Positions 25,218-33,063 of a stretch of 64,000 bases of DNA are shown here, one piece after another. A program made the position numbers and the translations under genes. Source of the DNA: Hydrogenophaga taeniospiralis CCUG 15921 (lineage in GTDB: Bacteria; Pseudomonadota; Gammaproteobacteria; Burkholderiales; Burkholderiaceae_C); contig NZ_BCWR01000007.1 in assembly GCF_001592305.1 (NCBI RefSeq), positions 53,611 through 117,610 on the forward strand, in the 5' to 3' direction. The notes under the pieces are model-generated. The model did not search any database. It saw only the letters and a program-made list of their open reading frames with translations, and was not told where the DNA came from. Within the stretch, counting starts at the first letter, position 1. Every line of letters begins with the position of its first letter.

Positions 25218-26776
25218 GAGCCCCCGCCCACCCACCCGAGAAGACGGTGAAGACCTGCCTGCGCTACGTGGCCACGGCCGTGCTGGCCGCGGCGGCGGCC
25301 TGGCTGCTGGTGTTCGTGGCGCCCCCGGCGCACGCCACCGTCGCGCAGCCGCCGGCGATGCCGCCGCAGGCGCTGATCGTGCAGGACGCCGTGGCGCTGC
25401 GCGCCGCGCCACGCGAGGCCGCGGCCCAGCAGGCCCGGCTGTGGCAGGGCGAGCTGGTGGAGATCCGCGGCGAGCGCCTGGAGTATGTGCAGGTCTGGGA
25501 CCACCAGCGCGAACGTGGTGGTTACGTGCGGGCCAGCCAGTTGCGTCGGCTGTCGCTGGACGCGGCCCACGCCGACGAGCTGCTGGCGGTGCTGCGCTTC
25601 GTCAAGGACAGCGCGGGCAGCGAAGGCCTGGGTTTCGGCTACGGCGCGGCCTGGCTGCAGGCGGCCAGCCCAGCGCAGTTGTCGGGCCCCGTGGGCGCCG
25701 AGGTGCTCGATGCCGTGGCCGGCGCGGCACAGCGGTTGGCGCAACGGGCTTCGGCCGCGGGCCTGTCCCGCAGCGCGCAGGAAGCGCTGATGGGCCAGCT
25801 GGACGCGGCGGGGCGCTACGGTATCCGCTTCAACAGCCACGAGCGCGGGGACCGCATGCAGATCTGTTACGACGGGGAGCTGTTCACGCGCGTGCTGGCC
25901 ATGCCCGCGACCAGTGCCGAGCAGCGCGCCCGCGCCGCGCTGGCCCTGACCGACCCGGCGTGTGAAGACCCCGCGCTCGGTGTGCTGCAACGCATCCAGC
26001 GCCAGGAGGACAGCGCCAGCCTGCTGGACCAGGCCGATGCGCCGGGCCTGCCGCCGGTGCTGAAAAACCGCTTGCAGATTCGGCGTGCCAGCGTCTGGTC
26101 GGCGGTGGCTTTCGAGCGTTCGCGTGGTGCCCCGGGTGCTGCGCACGCCGCCACCGCCGCCGAGCGCGCGCTGGAGGCACTGGCGCGGGTGGACCCGCAG
26201 GGCCTGCCCGACACAGACGCGAGCCTGATGAACGACGCGGTGATGCGCGTGAACGCTTCGCGCTGGGCCGCGGTTCCCGCCAGCATGCCGAGCAAGGGCC
26301 TGCAACTGCGCACCAGCCCCGGCGCGCAGGCGGGGCAGACCTGCGCGAGCCTGCACGGCGGCGCGGTGGGCAGTGCGCCGCTGTGGACGCAGTGCAGCCA
26401 CGGCGTGGTGTGGCCGGCCTCGTTCAGCGTGAACCGCGAAGGCAATGCCGCGGCGCTGGCGGTGCAGCCGATGGCGGGGTGGCGCGAACTCTGGCTGCTG
26501 CGCAAACAGGCCGGGGGCTGGACGCTGAGCGTGCTGCCGCCGGCGCCCACCTTGCCGGGCATCGGCTACGCCGAGCTCGCGGGCTGGGTGCCGGGCGGGC
26601 GCCAGGTGCTGGTGGCGCGCGAGGCCCGGGGCGAGGGCAAGTACCAGCGGCGCTACGAAGTGCTCGACCTGGCCACGCTCGCCCCCCAGCGACAGGCCAG
26701 CGACCCGAGCGTGCTGGGTGCTTTCCAGCGCTGGCAGATGCCACAGTGGAAGCAGCAGAGCGTGAGCCTGCGTTGA
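25214..26776 (+). CDS. Exported protein with N-terminal SH3-like domain, unknown function
   Basis: A 520-residue protein coupled to the SPFH gene by ATGA. It has a signal peptide or anchor (about 13-42, ending PPAHA), then a bacterial SH3-like repeat (about 50-110: IVQDAVALRAAPREAAAQQ, WQGELVEIRGE, YVQVWD, GGYVRASQLRRL). The middle is alpha-helical and Ala-rich; the C-terminal third contains QLRTSPG and repeated Trp-rich strands that resemble a second degenerate SH3 or beta-propeller piece. Two conserved-looking Cys pairs (CYDGE, DPACED; TCASLHG, TQCSHG) suggest periplasmic disulfides. I do not know a function; linkage to SPFH suggests envelope quality control. Confidence 0.7.
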   Translation: MRAPAHPPEKTVKTCLRYVATAVLAAAAAWLLVFVAPPAHATVAQPPAMPPQALIVQDAVALRAAPREAAAQQARLWQGELVEIRGERLEYVQVWDHQRERGGYVRASQLRRLSLDAAHADELLAVLRFVKDSAGSEGLGFGYGAAWLQAASPAQLSGPVGAEVLDAVAGAAQRLAQRASAAGLSRSAQEALMGQLDAAGRYGIRFNSHERGDRMQICYDGELFTRVLAMPATSAEQRARAALALTDPACEDPALGVLQRIQRQEDSASLLDQADAPGLPPVLKNRLQIRRASVWSAVAFERSRGAPGAAHAATAAERALEALARVDPQGLPDTDASLMNDAVMRVNASRWAAVPASMPSKGLQLRTSPGAQAGQTCASLHGGAVGSAPLWTQCSHGVVWPASFSVNREGNAAALAVQPMAGWRELWLLRKQAGGWTLSVLPPAPTLPGIGYAELAGWVPGGRQVLVAREARGEGKYQRRYEVLDLATLAPQRQASDPSVLGAFQRWQMPQWKQQSVSLR

Positions 26777-26860
26777 TGATCGGGGCGCTCCACAGCGCGT
26801 GAGGCGCATGGCGCTCGGGTAAGGTGGGGGGCCGGCTCCCATGAGCCGAGAGAAAACGCC

Positions 26861-27421
26861 ATGCCCACAGCACCGAATCCCGCCGCCGGCCGCCTGCGCC
26901 TTGCGATCACCCTGCTGGCCGCCCTGGTCGCCGCCTGCGCCGGGCCTTCGCCCGTGCCCGTGGATGCGCCCGATGGCCAGCGGCCGGGCCCGGCGGTCCG
27001 TTCCACCGCACCGCCGGCGGACCTGCCGGCAACCGCGTCAACGCCTTCGCCCGCGCCCGGCATCCCGGAACCGGCCACCGCGGCGGTGCCCCCGGTGGAT
27101 GCTGCGCCAGCGGCGCCATCTGCCCCCGATCAACTGATCGACCAGGGGCTGGCGTCCTGGTACGGAAAGCGTTTCCACGGCCGGCGCACCGCCAGCGGCG
27201 AGCGCTACGACATGCACGCCTTCACGGCGGCCCACAGGACCCTGCCCTTCGGCACCCGGGTACGGGTGCGCAGCGTGCACACCGGTAAGGAAGTGTTGGT
27301 GCGCATCAACGACCGTGGGCCTTTCAGACGCGGGCGCGTCATCGACCTCAGCCGGGCGGCGATCAACGCCCTGGGTCTGCGCCAGCGTGGGGTGACCACC
27401 GTGGAGCTGCTGAGAGAATGA
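26861..27421 (+). CDS. RlpA-like septal lipoprotein (DPBB fold), second copy
   Basis: A 186-residue lipoprotein: signal peptide with lipobox LVAAC-A at about residue 26, a Pro/Ala-rich linker (about 28-85), then a DPBB domain: ASWYGKRFHGRRTASGERY, AHRTLPFGTRVRV, VRINDRGPFRRGRVIDLSRAA. It lacks a SPOR domain, like the copy at 19565. The two DPBB domains are very similar, so they are paralogues. metY follows 40 bases downstream on the same strand. Confidence 0.85.
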   Translation: MPTAPNPAAGRLRLAITLLAALVAACAGPSPVPVDAPDGQRPGPAVRSTAPPADLPATASTPSPAPGIPEPATAAVPPVDAAPAAPSAPDQLIDQGLASWYGKRFHGRRTASGERYDMHAFTAAHRTLPFGTRVRVRSVHTGKEVLVRINDRGPFRRGRVIDLSRAAINALGLRQRGVTTVELLRE

Positions 27422-27461
27422 GCGCGCGAATTCGCAACAACACCATCAGGAGAGCGACAGC

Positions 27462-28739
27462 ATGAAGATCGAAACCATCGCCGTGCACGGCGGCTACACG
27501 CCCGACCCCACCACCAAGGCCGTGGCGGTCCCCATCTACCAGACCGTGGCCTACGCCTTCGACGACACGCAGCACGGTGCCGACCTGTTCGATCTCAAGG
27601 TGGCCGGCAACATCTACAGCCGCATCATGAACCCCACCAACGGCGTGCTCGAAGCGCGCCTGGCCGCGCTCGAAGGCGGCGTGGGCGCACTGGCCATGGC
27701 CTCTGGCATGGCGGCGATCACGGCCGCCATTCAGACCATCGCGGAAGCGGGCGACAACATCGTCTCGGCCTCCACGCTGTACGGCGGCACCTACAACCTG
27801 TTCGCCCACACCTTTCCGCAGCAAGGCATCACCGTGCGTTTTGCCGACCCGCGCGACCCGGCCGCGTTCGCCGCGCTGATCGACGAAAAGACCAAGGCGA
27901 TCTACTGCGAGTCCATCGGCAACCCGCTGGGCAACGTGACCGACATCGGCGCGCTGGCCGCCGTGGCCCACGCCGCCGGCGTGCCGCTGATCGTGGACAA
28001 CACGGTGACCAGCCCCTACCTGTGCCGCCCGTTCGAACACGGCGCCGACATCGTGGTGCATTCACTGACCAAATACCTGGGCGGTCACGGCACCAGCATC
28101 GGCGGCGCCATCGTCGACAGCGGCACGTTCCCCTGGGCGCAGCACAAGGCGCGCTTCAAGCGCCTGAACGAGCCCGACGTGAGCTACCACGGCGTGGTCT
28201 ACACCGAGGCGCTGGGTGCGGCGGCCTACATCGGCCGCGCCCGCGTGGTGCCGCTGCGCAACATGGGTGCGGCGCTGTCGCCCATGAACGCGTTCCAGAT
28301 CCTGCAGGGCATCGAAACGCTGGCGCTGCGCATGGACCGCATCTGCGAGAACGCCGTCAAGGTGGCGACCCACCTGCAGAACCACCCCAAGGTGGCCTGG
28401 GTCAACTACGCGGGCCTGCCCGACCACAAGGACCATGCACTGGTGCAGCAGTACATGGGTGGGCGCGCCTCCGGCATCATCAGCTTTGGCCTGAAGTCCA
28501 GCGATGCGATCGCCGCCGGCACGCGCTTCCAGGACGCGCTGCAGCTCTTCACCCGCCTGGTGAACATCGGCGACGCCAAGTCGCTCGCCTGCCACCCGGC
28601 CACCACCACGCACCGCCAGCTCAACCCCGACGAAATGAAGAAAGCCGGCGTGAGCCCCGACATGGTCCGCCTGTCCATCGGCATCGAACACATCGATGAC
28701 CTGATGGCCGATCTGGAGCAGGCGCTGAGCAAGGTGTGA
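27462..28739 (+). CDS. metY: O-acetylhomoserine aminocarboxypropyltransferase (O-acetylhomoserine sulfhydrylase)
   Basis: A 425-residue PLP enzyme of the Cys/Met metabolism family that makes homocysteine from O-acetylhomoserine and sulfide. Seen: GGYTPDPTTKAVAVPIYQTVAYAF at the start, IYSRIMNPTNGVLEARLAALEGG, the YGGTYNLF loop and the PLP lysine in VVHSLTKYLGGHGTSIGG. The C-terminus has RLSIGIEHIDDL. The length matches MetY (about 425-430) and not MetB/MetC (about 390). AGGAG precedes the ATG by 10 bases. Homocysteine also comes from ahcY in this window. Confidence 0.94.
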   Translation: MKIETIAVHGGYTPDPTTKAVAVPIYQTVAYAFDDTQHGADLFDLKVAGNIYSRIMNPTNGVLEARLAALEGGVGALAMASGMAAITAAIQTIAEAGDNIVSASTLYGGTYNLFAHTFPQQGITVRFADPRDPAAFAALIDEKTKAIYCESIGNPLGNVTDIGALAAVAHAAGVPLIVDNTVTSPYLCRPFEHGADIVVHSLTKYLGGHGTSIGGAIVDSGTFPWAQHKARFKRLNEPDVSYHGVVYTEALGAAAYIGRARVVPLRNMGAALSPMNAFQILQGIETLALRMDRICENAVKVATHLQNHPKVAWVNYAGLPDHKDHALVQQYMGGRASGIISFGLKSSDAIAAGTRFQDALQLFTRLVNIGDAKSLACHPATTTHRQLNPDEMKKAGVSPDMVRLSIGIEHIDDLMADLEQALSKV

Positions 28740-28890
28740 CCCCCCCTGCGCCGCTTTGCGCGCCTTGCAGGCCGCGTCTGCGTCAGAGCCGCAGACACTT
28801 CGGGCTGTCCGAATCTGCGCAGGCAGATTCAGAGCCGCGGCCCTCAGCCCCCCAAGGGGGACCACGCCCTTGGACCGGCGAAGCCGGATC
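28740..28890 (+). repeat. GC-rich dispersed repeat (copy C), long variant
   Basis: It starts at the base after the metY stop: CCCCCCTGCGCCGCTTTGCG, then about 85 extra bases containing the direct repeat CAGAGCCGC (twice) and TCTGCGCAGGCAGA, then CCCCCCAAGGGGG and GGCGAAGCCGG. In copies B and F the two outer blocks lie only a few bases apart, so this copy has an insertion or is a composite. The remaining 70 bases to the paaE stop show nothing recognisable. Confidence 0.7.
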
Positions 28891-28961
28891 TTCGGCGTGT
28901 GCTGGGATGGGGCACGCGCACCGGCTCGGCCAATGGGTGCGGGCAGCGTCGAATGTGGGGG

Positions 28962-30071
28962 TCAGCGCTCGTCGTAGCTCACCACGAGCCGGTCGGTCGT
29001 CGGTCGCGCCTGGCAGCTCAGCACGAAGCCCTTCTCGGTCTCCCAGGGTTCGAGCGTGAAGTTCTTGTCCATGGTCACCGCGCCTTGCACCACCTTGGCG
29101 CGGCAGGTGCAGCACACGCCACCGCGGCAGGACCAGGGCAGGTCCAGCCCGGCGTTGAGGGCGACGTCCAGCACGTGTTCGTCCTTGCCCATGCGCAGCT
29201 GGTGCGGTTTGCCGTCGAGTACCACGGTCAGCGCGACCTCGCCTTCGGTCGGCACGGCCGGGTGGCCCAGCACCGCGGCCCGGCGCTGATCGGCGGGCAG
29301 GGCTTCCAGCGTGGGCGAGGTAAAACGTTCGGCGTGCAGGCGGTCGGGTCGCACGCCCGCTTCCAGCAGCGCCCGCTGCGTGGCCTCGATCATGGCCTCC
29401 GGGCCGCAGATGAACACCTCGTCCATGCTGCCCACGGGCAGCAGCGTGGCGATGAGGGCGCGCACCTTGTCGCCGTCGATGCGGCCTTCGAGCAGCGGCA
29501 CTTCCTGCGCCTGGCGAGAGAGCACGTGGATCAGCGTGAGGCGGCTGGGGTACTTGTCCTTCAGGTCCTGCAGCGCTTCGTTGAACATCACGCTGGCCAT
29601 GCGGCGGTTGCCGTAGACCAGGGTGAATTTCGCTTCGGGCGATTCTTCGAGCGTGCTGGCCATGATGGACAGGATGGGGGTGATGCCCGAGCCCGCCGCG
29701 AAGCCCACGCGATGGATGGCGCGTGGCTTGTGCACGGTGAAGCGGCCGTCGGGCGGCATCACACGCAGCGTGTCCCCGGCCTGGAGATCGGCCGCCGCCC
29801 AGTTCGAAAACACGCCGCCTTCGACCGGCCGGATGCCCAGCGTGAGTTCGCCCCGCTGCGTGAGCAGGCTGCGCGGGCTGCTGATGGAGTAGCTGCGCCG
29901 CACGTCCTGTCCGCCGATGGTGGTGCGCAGCGTGAGGAACTGGCCCGGTTCGAAAGCGAAGGTGTCGCGCAGCTCGGGCGGAATGCGCAGCGACACCGCC
30001 ACCGACCCGGCGGCCTCGGGGTGGACGCGCGAGACGGTGAGGTCGTGGAAGCGGGGGGCGGCGTGGCTCAT
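28962..30071 (-). CDS. paaE: Phenylacetyl-CoA epoxidase reductase subunit PaaE
   Basis: A 369-residue NADPH-dependent oxidoreductase that feeds electrons to the diiron oxygenase PaaABCD. Domains: FAD-binding barrel (about 1-110, with RRSYSISSP), NAD(P)-binding domain (about 115-240, with GFAAGSGITPILSI and FICGPEAMI), and a C-terminal plant-type 2Fe-2S ferredoxin (about 280-369, CRGGVCCTC with a distal Cys in LSCQARP). Last gene of paaABCDE; it starts 4 bases after the paaD stop. Confidence 0.95.
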   Translation of the reverse strand: MSHAAPRFHDLTVSRVHPEAAGSVAVSLRIPPELRDTFAFEPGQFLTLRTTIGGQDVRRSYSISSPRSLLTQRGELTLGIRPVEGGVFSNWAAADLQAGDTLRVMPPDGRFTVHKPRAIHRVGFAAGSGITPILSIMASTLEESPEAKFTLVYGNRRMASVMFNEALQDLKDKYPSRLTLIHVLSRQAQEVPLLEGRIDGDKVRALIATLLPVGSMDEVFICGPEAMIEATQRALLEAGVRPDRLHAERFTSPTLEALPADQRRAAVLGHPAVPTEGEVALTVVLDGKPHQLRMGKDEHVLDVALNAGLDLPWSCRGGVCCTCRAKVVQGAVTMDKNFTLEPWETEKGFVLSCQARPTTDRLVVSYDER

Positions 30072-30075
30072 GGCG

Positions 30076-30609
30076 TCAATATGGTTTGAAGTAGTCGAAG
30101 GGCTCCAGGCAGTCGAGGCACTTGAAGAGTGCTTTGCAGGCGGTGGAGCCGAACGGCGAGGTTTCCGTGGTGTTGGTTGAGCCGCACTGGGGGCAAGGCA
30201 CCGCGATGTGCCGGGTCGCGTGGCGGCTGAACTTCAGCACCCCAGCGGGCGTATCGGCGTGGCTGCCGCACTGCGGCGGTGCGATGCCATAGGCGCGTAG
30301 CTTCTCGCGCGCGGCCTCGCTCATCCAGTCGGTGGTCCAGGCGGGCGAGAGCTGCGTGACGACGCGGCCGGGCAGCCCGGCATCGCGCAGTGCGGCGACG
30401 ATGTCGTCCTCGATCTGGCCCATGGCCGGGCAGCCGCTGTAGGTGGGCGTGATGACCACTTCCGGCACGCCGTCGGCCCCCTCGCGCACGGCGCGCAGGA
30501 TGCCCAGCTCGCGCAGGCTGATGACCGGAATCTCCGGGTCGGCCAGGTGCGCCAGCGCCTCGGCGATGGCGGCGAGCGAAGCGGGGGTGGCCGCATGCAT
30601 GGTGTTCAC
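30076..30609 (-). CDS. paaD: Phenylacetyl-CoA epoxidase assembly subunit PaaD
   Basis: A 177-residue PaaD protein of the MIP18/DUF59 family, needed for maturation of the epoxidase, probably in Fe-S or metal assembly. Seen: LADPEIPVISLRELGILR, ITPTYSGCPAMGQIEDDI with the conserved Cys, SPAWTTDWMS, and a C-terminal zinc-ribbon-like region CPQCGSTNT...CKALFKCLDC. The start is taken as GTG overlapping the paaC stop (GTGA); an ATG 9 bases further in is equally possible. Confidence 0.93.
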   Translation of the reverse strand: MNTMHAATPASLAAIAEALAHLADPEIPVISLRELGILRAVREGADGVPEVVITPTYSGCPAMGQIEDDIVAALRDAGLPGRVVTQLSPAWTTDWMSEAAREKLRAYGIAPPQCGSHADTPAGVLKFSRHATRHIAVPCPQCGSTNTTETSPFGSTACKALFKCLDCLEPFDYFKPY

Positions 30610-31538
30610 CAGACGGCGGTCGGGTGCGCCCGCGCCAGGCTCTGCATCTCGGCCAGAAGGAAGCCCAGGTGCTCGGAGTGCACGCCCACATGGCCTTGTG
30701 CCACGTAACCCGCGTGTGGCTGGTCGTGGCGCGTGAGCGTGGCTTCGGTCAGGGTGTCGTTGACCAGGGCGTTCCAGTGATCGCGCAGCGTTCGCACGTC
30801 CACGCCACTGCCATCGGCGGCGGCCGCCTGCTCAGCGGGCGACGGGTGCCAGAAGGCTTCGCAGTAGGGCAGCAGGTGGTCGATGGCCGCCTGCGCGCGG
30901 CGGTGCGATTCTTCGGTGCCATCGCCGAAGCGCACCAGCCAGTCGCTGGCGTGGCGCAGGTGGTAACGCACTTCCTTCAGGGACTTGGCCGCGATGGCGG
31001 CCAGTTGCGCATCCTTCGACGCCCGCAGGCCGTCCCACACCAGCACCATGAGTGCGCTGACGAGGAAGTTGCGTGCAATGGTCACGGCGTAGTCGCGCTC
31101 GCTCACCGCGTAACCCACCAGCGGGCCGTGGTGCGGCAGCTCCATCAGCGTGTGGTTGCGGAACTCGGCAGTGCCGCGGAAGTAGGCCAGCGTGTCCTCG
31201 GCGATCAGTCCGTTCTGGCGTGCGCCCTGCAGGTGGGCGAATCGCAGTGCCTCGGCCGGGTCGGCGTTGATCAGGCTGGCCGCGTGCTGATACAGCAGGC
31301 GCGCCTGGCCGATCAGGTCCAGGCTGTTGTTGGCCAGGGCCAGGTCTTCTTCCAGGACGGGACCATGGCCGCACCACTCGGCGTTGCGCTGGCCCAGCAC
31401 CAGGGCGTTGTCGGCCAGGTGCAATACATAGTCCACTGGAGCCCCCACGCTCCCCGCTTCGCGTGGTTCGCTGCCCCCCGTGGGGGTGCTCGCTTGCTTG
31501 GGGCGGCCCTGCGCGGCGCTCGGTTCGGTTGCTGCCAT
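30606..31538 (-). CDS. paaC: Phenylacetyl-CoA epoxidase structural subunit PaaC
   Basis: A protein of up to 310 residues, longer than the 248 of E. coli PaaC. The conserved core begins at YVLHLADNALVLGQRNAEWCGHGPVLEEDLALANNSLDLIGQARLL. PaaC is the ferritin-like partner of PaaA and lacks a catalytic diiron site. The first 33 residues (AAQGRPKQASTPTGGSEPREAG region) are encoded by a dispersed GC-rich repeat and have no counterpart in E. coli PaaC. Two starts are possible: ATG at 31538, overlapping the paaB stop as TGATG, or GTG at 31436, which would give 276 residues and leave the repeat untranslated. The first is annotated. Confidence 0.9.
   Translation of the reverse strand: MAATEPSAAQGRPKQASTPTGGSEPREAGSVGAPVDYVLHLADNALVLGQRNAEWCGHGPVLEEDLALANNSLDLIGQARLLYQHAASLINADPAEALRFAHLQGARQNGLIAEDTLAYFRGTAEFRNHTLMELPHHGPLVGYAVSERDYAVTIARNFLVSALMVLVWDGLRASKDAQLAAIAAKSLKEVRYHLRHASDWLVRFGDGTEESHRRAQAAIDHLLPYCEAFWHPSPAEQAAAADGSGVDVRTLRDHWNALVNDTLTEATLTRHDQPHAGYVAQGHVGVHSEHLGFLLAEMQSLARAHPTAVW
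31443..31530 (-). repeat. GC-rich dispersed repeat (copy D) between paaB and the paaC core
   Basis: On the plus strand it reads GCCCCCACGCTCCCCGCTTCG, GTTCGCTGCCCCCCGTGGGGG, GCTCGCTTGCTTGGGGCGGC. The CCCCCCNTGGGGG centre and GCTTCGCG block relate it to the other copies, but the flanking blocks differ, so it is a separate subfamily. It is open through the paaC frame and would encode residues 3-32. Confidence 0.65.
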
Positions 31539-31870
31539 CACATGTGCCCCACTTTTTCGGGGATTTCGTAGAAGGTCGGGTGGCGGTAGATCTTGTCGGC
31601 CGCCGGGTCGAAGAAGCTGTCCTTGCTGTCGGGCTCGCAGGCGGTGATGGCGTTGGACGGCAGCACCCAGATGCTCACGCCTTCCTGGCGGCGGGTGTAG
31701 ACGTCGCGCGCCATCTGCAGCGCGTGTTGCGCGTCGCTGGCGTGCAGGCTGCCGCAGTGCTTGTGCTCCAGGCCCTGCTTGCTGCGCACGAACACTTCCC
31801 AGAGCGGCCACTCTTTCAGTGCGGGCGCGGCCTCTCCGGGGAGGGGGCTGGGGTGAGGGCTCTGGTTCAT
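31538..31870 (-). CDS. paaB: Phenylacetyl-CoA epoxidase structural subunit PaaB
   Basis: A 110-residue PaaB, about 15 longer than E. coli PaaB (95). The core [54 protein letters not shown] is strongly conserved; PaaB bridges PaaAC units into the active complex. Residues 4-14 ([10 protein letters not shown] type) correspond to a well-known G-rich dispersed repeat at 31831-31865. The ATG overlaps the paaA stop (ATGA) and there is no ATG or GTG between the repeat and the conserved core, so the repeat-derived peptide is very probably translated. Confidence 0.94.
   Translation of the reverse strand: MNQSPHPSPLPGEAAPALKEWPLWEVFVRSKQGLEHKHCGSLHASDAQHALQMARDVYTRRQEGVSIWVLPSNAITACEPDSKDSFFDPAADKIYRHPTFYEIPEKVGHM
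31831..31865. repeat. Short dispersed repeat inside the 5' end of paaB
   Basis: The plus strand reads CCTCTCCGGGGAGGGGGCTG followed by GGGTGAGGGC. This TCTCC/GGGGTGAGGG element is a very common intergenic repeat across proteobacteria (general knowledge). Here it lies in frame at the beginning of paaB on the minus strand. Confidence 0.65.
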
Positions 31871-32889
31871 GCGGCCTCCTTCTGTTGACGTTGCTGTTGC
31901 TTGGCGGCATGGGCCATCGCGGCTTCGCGCACCCAGGCCCCCTGTTCGTGCGCCTTGACGCGGGTGGCCAGGCGCTCCTTGTTCATCGGGCCATGGCCGT
32001 TGACCGTGGCCCAGAACTCGTCCCAGTCGATGGGTCCGTAGTCGTAATGGCCGCGCTCGGCGTTCCATTTCAGATCGGGGTCGGGCAGGGTCACGCCCAG
32101 CACCTCGGCCTGCGGCACGGTCGCGTCGATGAACTTCTGGCGCAGGTCGTCGTTGCTGATGCGCTTGATGCCCCAGCGCATGCCCTGCACGCTGTTGGGG
32201 CTGTCGGCGTCGGGCGGGCCGAACATGGCCAGGCACTTCCACCAATAGCGGTTCACCGCGTCCTGCACCATGGCCTTCTGCTCGGCCGTGCCCTGCATCA
32301 TCACCAGCAGGGCCTCGTAGCCCTGGCGCTGGTGGAAGCTTTCTTCCTTGCAGACGCGGATCATGGCGCGCGCATACGGCCCATAGCTGCAGCGGCACAG
32401 CGGGATCTGGTTCATGATCGCCGCGCCGTCCACCAGCCAGCCGATCACGCCGACGTCGGCCCAGTTGAGCGTGGGGTAGTTGAAGATGGAGCTGTACTTG
32501 GCCCGGCCAGCGTGCAGCGCGTCCAGCATCTGGTCGCGGCTGGTGCCCAGGGTCTCGGCGGCGGAATAGAGATAGAGCCCGTGGCCGCCTTCATCCTGCA
32601 CCTTGGCGATCAGGATGGCCTTGCGCTTGAGGCTGGGCGCGCGGCTGATCCAGTTGCCCTCGGGCAGCATGCCCACGATCTCGCTGTGCGCATGCTGGCT
32701 GATCTGGCGCACGAGGGTCTTGCGATAGCCGTCGGGCATCCAGTCGCGCGGTTCGATCTTGCCGTCGGCGTCGATCACCGCATCAAAGTGGGTTTGCAGC
32801 GCGGTGTTTTCGGCGGAAGGCGGGGCGGCGACCGATTTCAGATCCGGCCTGGCCTCGCTGTCCGCAACCGAAAAGGACTGGGTGTACAT
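31867..32889 (-). CDS. paaA: Phenylacetyl-CoA epoxidase catalytic subunit PaaA
   Basis: A 340-residue ferritin-like diiron oxygenase subunit that epoxidises the ring of phenylacetyl-CoA in aerobic phenylacetate breakdown. Iron-ligand segments are visible: [14 protein letters not shown] (E-x2-H type) and [15 protein letters not shown] (E-x2-H). MYTQSF at the start matches typical PaaA beginnings in Burkholderiales. The C-terminus is Gln/Lys-rich. First gene of the operon; a palindromic operator and -10 element lie 50-80 bases upstream. The other paa genes (paaG, H, K, Z) are not in the window. Confidence 0.96.
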   Translation of the reverse strand: MYTQSFSVADSEARPDLKSVAAPPSAENTALQTHFDAVIDADGKIEPRDWMPDGYRKTLVRQISQHAHSEIVGMLPEGNWISRAPSLKRKAILIAKVQDEGGHGLYLYSAAETLGTSRDQMLDALHAGRAKYSSIFNYPTLNWADVGVIGWLVDGAAIMNQIPLCRCSYGPYARAMIRVCKEESFHQRQGYEALLVMMQGTAEQKAMVQDAVNRYWWKCLAMFGPPDADSPNSVQGMRWGIKRISNDDLRQKFIDATVPQAEVLGVTLPDPDLKWNAERGHYDYGPIDWDEFWATVNGHGPMNKERLATRVKAHEQGAWVREAAMAHAAKQQQRQQKEAA

Positions 32890-32935
32890 GGGCTTCTCCT
32901 GCTCCGGCCGGTGGGTGCGACACGGGTAGGACGGC

Positions 32936-32941
32936 AGTATA
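32936..32941 (-). promoter_or_regulatory. -10 element of the paaA promoter
   Basis: TATACT on the minus strand, 3 bases downstream of the palindromic operator. No consensus -35 is visible at 16-18 bases; the operator occupies that region, so repressor binding would block polymerase. Confidence 0.5.
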
Positions 32942-32944
32942 GGT

Positions 32945-32972
32945 AATTAACCGACCGATCGGTTGGTTAATT
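32945..32972. promoter_or_regulatory. paaR operator: PaaR (TetR-type) operator of the paa operon
   Basis: A 28-base palindrome with only one mismatched pair: arms AATTAACCGACCGA and TCGGTTGGTTAATT. It has the ACCGACCG-type core known for TetR-family PaaR regulators of phenylacetate genes in Burkholderiales, which respond to phenylacetyl-CoA. It covers the -35 and spacer region of the paaA promoter. The regulator gene itself is not in this window. Confidence 0.85.
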
Positions 32973-33063
32973 GTGGGGCGCGGCGTCAGGGTTTTACCGA
33001 GGGTGCCGTGAGGCGACACATTCCCTTACCCGATGAGCGGCATTTGCCCCTAGAGTCGCGCCC

